From Andrena cerasifolii (lineage: Eukaryota; Arthropoda; Insecta; Hymenoptera; Andrenidae): DNA of 64,000 nucleotides. Of the stretch, positions 56,001 to 64,000 are shown piece by piece (position 1 is the first letter of the stretch; every line of letters begins with the position of its first letter). The DNA is taken from the NCBI RefSeq assembly GCF_050908995.1, contig NC_135126.1, forward strand, positions 13,578,001 through 13,642,000, read 5' to 3'. The notes under the pieces were generated by a model. The model had not been told where the DNA came from, ran no database searches, and saw only the letters and a program-made list of their open reading frames with translations. A program made the position numbers and the translations under genes.

Positions 56001-58718
56001 CTTTTGCTTCTTTAAACTATAATATAAAAAAAAACTTATCCTGGTATTTTCACTTAATTTGTCGTTCATTAAAGATGTTAAACAGGAGCTACATCTATTT
56101 TTCCAACAATTTTTGAAACGAGAAAAATTACAATCCGTGCGATGATTCATTTCCACAAAGCATTTAATTTAGGTAGGAATGGTAAACGAAAAATAAAAAT
56201 TCGCAAGGCTACCCCGCCACGCAGGAGTGGCAAGCACTTTGAAGGTACGCGTTTCAAACAATTTAACTCTTTGTGCACGATAATTTCAATGCGGTTCAGA
56301 GCTGGAATAAACATTCTGGGGAACGAAGATGAGGCAGGAAAAATACACGCGAATGAACGAAAGATGAAAAAATTCTGCTGTTTGCATCGCCTGTCTCTAC
56401 ATTACACACTTACTCACACGGCATGCGACTGAAGCCAGAAACTTTTACCTTTTTGTGAATGGATTGTTTCATTCTGATATGCGTTATTTCTCGTTTGAAA
56501 ATAAAACAGCAAAAAAGCAAATGAATAAATAACCGCAGCTAATTTAGTAGGGCAAATAAATTGATGTGCTGAAGAAGAAAGTCATATCAGTAATGAAACA
56601 AATAATTTGATACATTCAATAAATTAAAAATATTATTTAACTCCCCAGTTGAATTCAGTAGAATATGTGAACTGGAATATTTAAAGTGCAATGAAAATAT
56701 TGTTGTCTTCTGTTTATTATTTTATTGAAGCAGACGCTTAGAAGGATGAAGCTTTTAGAAATAGTTAAAAAAATTGTGCAACGCTTTTTCTCTTTGATAT
56801 AAGAAGAGTAATTATGAGGAATTATTTACTATATCAGTTTGTTGAAGAATACTTATACATATAGGTATGGCAGTCTAATTAAAATAATTTTCTGTTTCCT
56901 ATAGGTATTACAATATTACATCTACCATCTCCTCATTATTCTGACATAATGAAGTAGAAACAAATTTAAATGCAAAAATGATATAGTGTAAACCCTGTAT
57001 ACTAATTATCTAATACGTAAAGCGTAGTCGAAGTATGATTGCAAGCTGGATATGTTTGTTTATGACTGCTGCAAGCCAATGAGTAGTGTGACTCGAGATT
57101 TGGTCGGACGCGGAGGAAAGCAGAAAAAGGAAAAGCATAATCCCCGGGAATTTATAGAGAAACGTAGCCTGCGACACGATCCCTGTATGAAAAATTGCGA
57201 CCACAATTTTCTTACTTGGACAGGGATAAATTTATGAGGTTCTAGTTCCGTAAGCACCTACGGTATTTCTTGAATCGCAGAAGATCCCGTGAATTTTGTT
57301 TACAAACCATTCTTACTCTCCTAATAAAGTTTCTGGACCGTATACAGAGCCACACATTTTTGGACGCAAGACAAAATAGTAAAATAGAGGTTTCTGATTG
57401 CCAAAAGGGAAGACAGGTTGTAGCTGCAGTTATTTCGTGCATAAATTTCAAGCTTGGACTCATTTTAAATACCTAAGACCACCAATTTTAAAGTACTTTT
57501 ATGCACAGGTAGAGTCTGCTAGAAAATATTGAAAAACTATTACCACGATCAAATCATCGAGCAGTTCACGGAAAGAAAGGTTTAGTAATGTTAATACCAT
57601 TTAATTATGAGGTATGTAATCTTTAAAAAAATGGAAAATTCTATTACTCGTGCACGAGTAAATTCGTAATGCATAATGATCATAGAATCGCGAGAAGTAT
57701 ATTTTCCGAAGACAATCATTGGTGTTTCATGTATTTTAAAATGTGGATAGAAACAATAACTAAATTTGCAATTAGCATAGCAACGTGTTTGCGTATCATT
57801 TCGTGTGTAACACATAATCTACGTTCCATCAAGTTTACAGAACTTCAATATTTTGACAGCGCTTGTTGCCAACAATTTCCAGTAAGTACCTACCCGCAAT
57901 TTCCTCTGTCATCCCACTAATTAAGAGCACAATATTGTCGTCGAGAGTAGGATATTCAAATTGAACGAAAGTTTCAATTAAAAGCATCCTCAAACGATAA
58001 CTAGAATCATCCTCGACGTACGTTCGCGTGTTTACATTATCACGATTCGAATAACATTTTACAGGTGAGCTTATTCAAAGACGCTTCTCATTCAACTAAC
58101 CTGTTAAATCGTATTTTCTATCATACTATTTTTTCAACAACTCTTAAGCACATTACAGAATTACGACACAGCTAATGTCGAATTACTACCAGCTACAATC
58201 TGCAATGAATTTTGGGAAGAAGTACAAAAGGTAATGGTTCCGTAAAAATTGGATAAGAATAACGGTTATCAAAATTTTGCAATATAACCGGAAAGCAAAA
58301 AGCAGTCGGCAACTGTAGCACTCTTCAGCGTGTGCACGCAAAAATTGAAAAAGGCAGGTCGGAATTTCGAATAAAAAATGCCGAAACGCAGGTAGTTTGC
58401 AATTCCCTGAGCAACGATCGTTCAGGAAGTACGAGGTAAAAACTGAGACCAGCTTGAGTAATGCGACTTAAGGAAACGATGGCGCAGAAGAAGGGGCGAG
58501 CGAGCTGAGTAATGGAACGTGTTTTGCCCCACTTAGAAATATCTCTCGCTCTAATGCACGAAACTGCTCGGTACATCTTGTTTTTACGCGTGGAACGCTG
58601 GATAGAATAAGGGTGTAAAAAGATGACACGAAGCGTCAAATAACGAGAAAGCTACTATAATACATCTCCGCGTAGAAAACAACGTAACTACCAAACGAGA
58701 TTCATTTAGCGAGTCTCT
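53059..58718. other. Spacer, CpG-rich 55120-55620
   Basis: No element or gene can be delimited. Frames include 54055-54333 plus, 55235-55537 minus and 56142-56432 plus. 57669-57920 plus carries one hydrophobic stretch and a GTAAGT inside it at 57877. None is recognisable. TTGCTCGTGTA is directly duplicated at 55883-55905. Confidence 0.45.
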
Positions 58719-58731
58719 CCCCCCCCCCCCC
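58719..58731 (+). repeat. C13 homopolymer
   Basis: Thirteen consecutive C after a CTCT lead. It is notable for a G-quadruplex-prone complementary strand only if other G runs were near, and none are. Confidence 0.9.
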
Positions 58732-58861
58732 AGATTAATACTGCAACTCTTTGTACAAAGACAAACGAACGCCCATCCGGTATTTAATTCCAGCTATAAC
58801 ATTTTTAACTGTTAACCTGACATAAGAACTGTTGGATTTGCTTTAGTCATAGCAAGAAATA

Positions 58862-58995
58862 CAGTAGAACCTCCACTATTCGAATTAATAGAGAGAAATG
58901 ATCATTCGGATAAGGAAATTTTCGAATAGTGGGACACTCACTTTACTCGTGATAATTATTTTGTATCCCAGAGAGCAATGATGCAAGCAACGATA
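58862..58995 (+). mobile_element. Tigger/pogo-like element, left end
   Basis: Starts CAGTAGAACCTCCACTATTC right after a TA (58860-58861). This is the form of pogo/Tigger-type termini (CAGTxGAACCTCxxTTATCCG). It continues with ATGATCATTCGGATAAGGA and TTCGAATAGTGGGACACTCA, shared with 51628-51740. The opposite terminus is not found before the hAT MITE at 59087. No transposase. Confidence 0.7.
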
Positions 58996-59086
58996 TAAAA
59001 AATTAAAAGTAATATGAATGTGCTATCAGAGATGTTTCAATTGTATATCCTTGATACTTTTGCGGCAGTTTCACTATTTTCTAGCA

Positions 59087-59313
59087 CAGTGATTTCCAAC
59101 CTGTGGGTCGCGAAGTGCATTCCGAGGGATCGCCACGGTTTTTGTGTTTTTTAAAATATTATTAAGTTAGAATTATATTCTGAAATACCTATTTCGAATG
59201 TGTTTTCTTTACCTTATTAAAATTACCATACCTTATATCGCGGGAGACAGGGTCGTAGGTTAATTAAATATTATAAAAGGGGATCGCGATTCAAAAAAAT
59301 TTGGGCTACACTG
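59087..59313. mobile_element. hAT MITE with perfect 8-bp target duplication
   Basis: The left end CAGTGATTTCCAACCTGTGG followed by GTCGCGA, and the right end (minus strand) CAGTGTAGCCCAAATTTTTT followed by TGAATCGCGA, are the CAGTG...CCAACCTGTGGGTCGCGA type of hAT terminus. Both sides are bordered by TTCTAGCA (59079-59086 and 59314-59321), an exact 8-bp duplication as hAT transposases make. At 227 bp it is non-autonomous with no coding part. The intact duplication suggests a fairly recent insertion compared with its neighbours. Confidence 0.9.
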
Positions 59314-59321
59314 TTCTAGCA

Positions 59322-59788
59322 CCTGAAGTACAGACGTGCCTCGAAACAAGCTCGGGGTTACTGTCCCGAAACAAGGTGATCACTATCCCCTCCACTTCTT
59401 CTGCTATTGCCGCGGCGAATGGGACATAGATACTGCGAATGAGCGAGAGGAACTGACAATAAGTGGCATCGTATTTCGTTCCCTTCGTGGCAAACTCTCT
59501 CATTCTACGCGATGAGGAAATAAAGGCAAGCCGAGAAGACTCGCTATCTCGAAAGATGGTGACTTTCAGTCCAGAATCGTCACCTTGTTTTGAGAAAAAT
59601 CTATACCTCTTCTTTCGTTATAACAGTTACATAATACTACACGTTTCCTCTTTGATTGCATTATATGTAAAGTGTAACGCTTGCAATGTGATTTTCATCC
59701 CCAAATAGTCTGAATAGTATTCATTTTGATCGTTATATAAAGGTGGAAGTATTCCGTTCGTATCTGTTTCGATAGTAAAGGGCATAGA
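59322..59788. other. Spacer between hAT MITE and mariner
   Basis: The minus frame at 59306-59503 and the plus frame at 59463-59708 overlap and lack motifs. TGATCGTTATATAAAGG at about 59728 resembles the Tigger-like internal sequence TGATCATTCGGATAAGG, so a Tigger fragment may flank the mariner here. Confidence 0.45.
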
Positions 59789-60269
59789 TTAGGTTGTCTC
59801 GAAAGTTATTTTCGCTTTTTTACTACAAAACATCATGAACGATACAGTTTTTCCAAAATCGCTCTGATTTACTGTCAAAATACTCACATAGGTGGATTTT
59901 GGTGTCATTCACACAGCTGAATTTTTTATTTCGAAGATAAGCTTTTAGAGAAAGCCATGAGGAGGAGGAAGGAGCCAGGTCTGGAGAGTAAGAAGGATGG
60001 GGTAGAGCATCCCAAAGAAATGCCAGCAACCTCTTTCGAACGGTCAAAGAAACGTGCCGCAAATGTCTTTTCTGCTTCTCCATCTTTCAGAACGCATAGG
60101 AAGAGACCAAGACACTTTTTTGATTCAACAAATGCACCGTTGGGAAGCTAAGTGGCAGGCGAATACCATACATCAACGAAAAACCGACTCCGTTGCGCGT
60201 TTGTCTACCCGTCGCCAAACAAAGCCGAGCGCGCGAATTGATATGAAAAAAGCTTTTGGGACAGCCTGA
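59789..60269 (-). mobile_element. Internally deleted mariner element
   Basis: Terminal inverted repeats of about 27 bp: TTAGGTTGTCTCGAAAGTTA at the low-coordinate end and, on the minus strand, TCAGGCTGTCCCAAAAGCTT at the high-coordinate end. They differ mainly by transitions. TA follows the high end. The low end has GA where TA is expected, a single change. Total 481 bp against about 1.3 kb for a full mariner, so most of the transposase is deleted. The transposase reads on the minus strand. Confidence 0.85.
59823..60083 (-). pseudogene. mariner transposase, C-terminal remnant
   Basis: The frame carries LPHPSYSPDLAPSS (about residues 27-40 of the fragment), matching the mariner motif (L)PHPPYSPDLAPSD. 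In active enzymes the final Asp is the third catalytic acid, and here it is Ser, so catalysis would be lost. Downstream, NKKF, then YFDSKSERFWKN, match the usual xGKxF, then (F/Y)F.SKxxxFWxxGI region, but the end is shortened before the stop, which lies just inside the terminal repeat. The DNA-binding half and the first two catalytic Asp residues are missing. Confidence 0.8.
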
Positions 60270-60324
60270 TATAGATGTAGGTATGTATCACATATCGAAG
60301 CAGCCATCGACGGAAATACTTTTC

Positions 60325-60385
60325 GGATAGTACAACGTTGGAATGAGAGAACATTCGGATAGTAGAACGATCGGCTAACAGGTGC
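60325..60385 (+). mobile_element. Tigger/pogo-like fragment beside the mariner
   Basis: TTCGGATAGTACAACG and, 30 bp further, ATTCGGATAGTAGAACGATC repeat the CGGATAGTAGAAC phrase of the copies at 51628 and 58862. It begins about 55 bp outside the mariner end. Short and non-coding. Confidence 0.45.
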
Positions 60386-62740
60386 TCCAATACTGGAGGT
60401 TAAAAATATGTCAACACTGATAAAACAGACATTGTTACGACTGAACGAAAGCCTGCGAAGTTTTTAAGGCCCTCAACTCACCCAAGTACGTGCAACTTTC
60501 TCCACGAACCATAAAATCCACAAGTTCAGAAGTCCCCGTACACCCTTAACTGCTACGAGCAGTACTCCTGGCGAGTCAGACATCAATGAACACGTTGGTT
60601 ATTGGACAATGGTCAACGAATGTAAACCATAGTGTTGACTTGTATATTTAACCGACAGAAGAAAACCAGACACATACATAATTTATACCTAATTTATTAA
60701 CTTTCCAACCGTGCACGAAGAAAGCTGAGAATTTTCCCTTTCGTCTTCCCAATTACGGCTGAATTTCTTAGTAAGAAATACATATGTAATTTTTGTCGAT
60801 AAATTCCTTTCTACACTGCGTACTTACAGAGGCAAACGTGTTTTTACCACCAAGTTTGAGGGCTGCTTTCACTTCCTACATATGAACGATTGCTGATAAA
60901 GAATAATACATATCAAATACTTTTTCAGTAACTACATACTTCCTATATAAGTTTCCTCAAAATCGACGAGTGGCACTTATTTTTAATGAACATCCCTTGT
61001 CACTTATTTCGTTCAATCATTTATCACTTCCACCTTTGGGAACACGAAGAGTCTCAACCAGCCCTTCTAATATTAATTTATCAAAGAGTTACGCGTTATG
61101 AGACTTATAGGTACCCTCAGATTAATTATCGACGCTGCGTCACAAGAGACATCGCCCTACGTATGCTGAAACGAACCGTGATCCATCCAAGTTTCCGAGT
61201 GTCGCCCGTTCCTTGGATCACCCTGTACAATGCTTTTACATTAATTACACGTGAATTCCACGCGAGATTGCGCTGTGTACGTAAGTCTCGGCGGCACTTG
61301 CGCCACAAAGAGGGAAAGCATCCCGAGGAAAGGGAGGGGAAAGTTCGCGTGGCAAAATTTAATTCGCTCGGTCTCGGTTGACACGGCGGAAACGGGTCAT
61401 CGAGGAATTTTATTGCGACCTGAATTATAATCTCGCCGACTACAACCTCGTTAATGGGCCAGGCCGTACCGGCGGCCCAGGTTCTCGGATAGAAGTCGCG
61501 GGATTAATCAGGGAACTTGAAAAAAGAGAAAGCTCGGAGAAGTAAAAACAAGGTCGCGCCGAGGCGAAATTCCGCTGATCAGTCCCTTTATTCAGTCCCA
61601 CGCGTACAACTTCCTCCGCGGAATAGCGCAGGCCGGAGTAATATGATGAGCTCGCTTTACCATTTTATAATTGCGATGCTGATGAAAAAGCCTCTCGTCA
61701 CTTTGCTACGCTGTGGGCGTGCCTTTGAACACCACGCTCCCCTGCTGCCGGTACACACTACACACACTTGAGCGCGCGTTTCCCAGCAAGAACACGAGCG
61801 GGGACTGAAAATCGGCAGGAGGTCTCGATAGATTACGAAGAGCTGACAGCGGCGAGAATGAAAAGGGAGATAGAGCCGCGCAATTTCCATTATGCCCGCC
61901 ATAAATACAGAGTTCATGGTCAAACGACGGAGCCAGCGTCGAAGCGAGATTTACCGTTTTCATTTACCGAGTACGACGTATCGTGGTCGCGGATAATTCA
62001 CAGATCGTTGTCGATCGAATCGTTGCGCGTTATTCGCGATGTCGCTGGGTGTGTAGTTGCCCGATTCTTGACCGAGACGTGGATGATTATGCTCCCCCCG
62101 ACGGACCCCTCCTTTCCGTGAATCTAACACTCGAGTACGGTGGTCAGATTGAAACTCTACCTAGCAGAGTTGTCCACGTGACAAAATCATTAAACGTTTC
62201 CCCGAAGTTTGCTCGCGTGCAGTCGAGTTTACTTTCCGTGTGATTACAGTGGAATTAATTGATCGCTCGTTGATGCTACGGTGATGGAAGCTTCGAAGTA
62301 CAACATTTCGTACCAAAGGCCACGAGAAACTTGCGAAAGTGACGATTTGAGAATGTGTTTCTGTAATAAACAGCGAGGAACATGTTTGCCGGTTTGGCAC
62401 TGATATCGTTGACCTATACTACTCGAGGGCGCTTCCCAAGTCTTTCCCATCCAAATGCGAGTTCGCTATTAATTCTCTTATTTAGATAGTCGAAACTATG
62501 AGCTGTAAGTCAACCTTTTAAGCTACTCCCACCTGATTTTCGCTACGAAAATCGTGCACCAATAGCGCGTTCTTCGACCACAAAGCTTCATATCTATAAA
62601 CATGACACTGCTGTTTTTTTTTTTTGCTTCATGATATTTAAGGAATTAATCTAAACAAACAAGTGAAGTGGAGTGACTATTTAACGTGCAAACCTGCATG
62701 TATATGTAAATTCCACGTACGAGTTACACTAGCCTGGTCA
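60386..62740. other. Spacer, CpG-rich from 61100
   Basis: AT-rich at first. 61120-62250 is CpG-rich with many overlapping frames in several phases (for example 61768-62121 and 61983-62243 plus, 61657-61963 minus). No domain is recognisable. The mutual overlap argues against real coding. A T12 run lies at 62614-62625. Confidence 0.45.
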
Positions 62741-64000
62741 CGATCACGCGCCATCTGTTTTAGTCACGAATTCAGCTAGGCTTCCGGTAGCACGTACTGT
62801 TTGGCCCACTGAATTCGGCTACCGTGCCCCGAAATATCCAATTAAAACTGTTCCGCGCTATCGATACAGCAACAGTGCCAACAATGCGTTTGGTTCTGCA
62901 AAATCGTTTCTCGGCGTTTGCGATGTATCAGTCCTGGCCGTTTCATACTTTATAAACGGCACCACGCCACGGTGCCTGAGCTGTTGACTCGCTTGCACGG
63001 TGATAGGCTAAGAAATGAAGGAACTTACGAGCTAAATACATTAATTAATTTCGTTTTCACAAACTGTTTATTAAGAACATTTGTGGAAAAGATCTTCGTG
63101 CGAATATTCACGAACATGCTAAGTTAAAGTAAAATTCTTCAAACTTTGCATCACAGAAATACTAGAATCGCAAGACAAAAGTACCACGTCATATAACGTA
63201 ATAGGTAATTCCTTGAATTCTCAAAGAAGAGCTTCTCCATCGAAAGTGACGAAATACTTCTTCTTTCAATCTTCTCTTCAAGAATCAAATTACAGCGTTC
63301 CACGAAGTACCTAAATGTTTTCCCCGTATCCACGCAATAAAATCGAGCTCATATTTTAAAGAAGAACGAGACTGCACTCGGAGCGAAACGGGCGTTCAGG
63401 AAAAGCTCACAGTTCCCCGGTGAAATTGAACGGTGGCCTACATCGAAAGCGAGCCGAGTCGAAGAATTCATGAAGTAACAACAGTTAAAAATTTCATATT
63501 CACGATAGGTTGGAAACGAACGGGTTGGTTTCGGCGGGATCCGACGGGATTACGCCTGCGCGAAACTTATTGTGCTTCCTCTGAGAAAGGAAGACATTTC
63601 CTTCGTTGCTCCGTCGCCTTCTTTTTTCCGTGTCTCTGTGGCCCGTGGTTACTTTCAATTGAATTGCAACGTGCCGTTTCGCCAGTTTTACATCAGAGCT
63701 TCTGCGCCCCTCGCGGACACACAGACGCGCAACCACACAGCTGGGTGCGGACACAAAGAGTCGCTTGTTGTGCGCAGTAATTACGTTCCACGTATTTGCA
63801 TACCGTGTACGTCTTATATCGGAATTCCACCGCACTGTTTACTTTGTCCTACACGAAGTTGCGTGAACCGGAAAATATTTGCTTGCCAACTGGGAATTAC
63901 GCTTCATATGCTCGCGCCCAGCATTGAACCCTTAGCGCGATTGAATATTTTAGAGGAGGGGTGGTGTGCACTGTACTAGTGTATAATTCTGACCAAGTAA
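62741..64000. other. Mixed block, CpG-rich ends
   Basis: 62740-63000 and 63380-63920 are CpG-rich, with AT-rich DNA between. The overlapping frames at 63433-63780 (plus), 63572-63979 (plus) and 63500-63835 (minus) have no recognisable content. Nothing crosses the window end that I can identify. Confidence 0.45.

Noticed and set aside
61768..62243. 117- and 86-codon plus frames in the CpG-rich tail
   Set aside because: Several phases and the opposite strand are open together. No motif, no splice support.

Overview
This window looks like 64 kb of nuclear DNA from an insect, with no protein-coding gene that I can identify with confidence. The base composition is patchy. Long AT-rich stretches alternate with short GC-rich blocks in which CpG is not depleted. 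The transposon relics (Tc1/mariner, pogo/Tigger-like, hAT, a Ty3/gypsy integrase, LINE-like 3' ends) and the many simple repeats are typical of arthropod genomes. A hymenopteran such as a bee, ant, wasp or sawfly fits the composition best, but that is an inference and no diagnostic gene is present. No open reading frame exceeds 203 codons. Nearly all frames above 60 codons are the length expected by chance. The window is therefore best read as intergenic DNA or the interior of very large introns.

Layout. 1-5.4 kb: AT-rich spacer with a TTAAGGGG-ended repeat at 1.0 kb and a CpG-rich block at 3.0-3.7 kb. 5.4-6.5 kb: a candidate minus-strand exon behind a very long polypyrimidine tract, then a broken IS630-type (Tc1/mariner superfamily) transposase tail. 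6.5-18.2 kb: mostly featureless, with a CpG-rich block at 8.4-9.1 kb and a LINE-like 3' end at 9.3-9.75 kb. 18.2-24.0 kb: the densest repeat cluster, holding a 330-bp hairpin element, two copies of a palindromic family here called X, two copies of a second family called Y, and an ACCGGTAT-rich hAT-like element split by a LINE-like insertion. 26.8-27.6 kb: a pentanucleotide array flanked by a perfect 21-bp inverted repeat, abutting a hAT-like element. 30.2-31.4 kb: a Tc1-like relic, a 45-bp near-palindrome and a third X copy.

31.4-43.7 kb is largely featureless, with a possible small exon at 40.3 kb and a Tc1-like MITE at 41.2 kb. 43.8-44.3 kb holds a dead Ty3/gypsy integrase. 45.6-46.1 kb holds a 507-bp TTAAGGGG-ended element with an internal hairpin. 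46.8-47.35 kb holds a decayed tandem repeat of about 118 bp. 47.4-58.8 kb is spacer with a Tigger-like fragment and a (TA)27 run. 58.9-60.4 kb is a compact nest: a Tigger-like end, a hAT MITE with a perfect 8-bp target duplication, and an internally deleted mariner. 60.4-64.0 kb is mixed DNA ending in CpG-rich blocks.

No operon or pathway logic applies here. What relates the features is transposition history: non-autonomous elements kept terminal and subterminal palindromes after losing their coding parts, and some elements are nested in others. I see no complete transposase, no tRNA or rRNA gene, no CRISPR array and no prokaryotic feature. The best candidates for something undescribed are the palindromic families X and Y, the TTAAGGGG-ended elements, the inverted-repeat-flanked pentamer array and the 118-bp tandem repeat. 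The two exon candidates are speculative.
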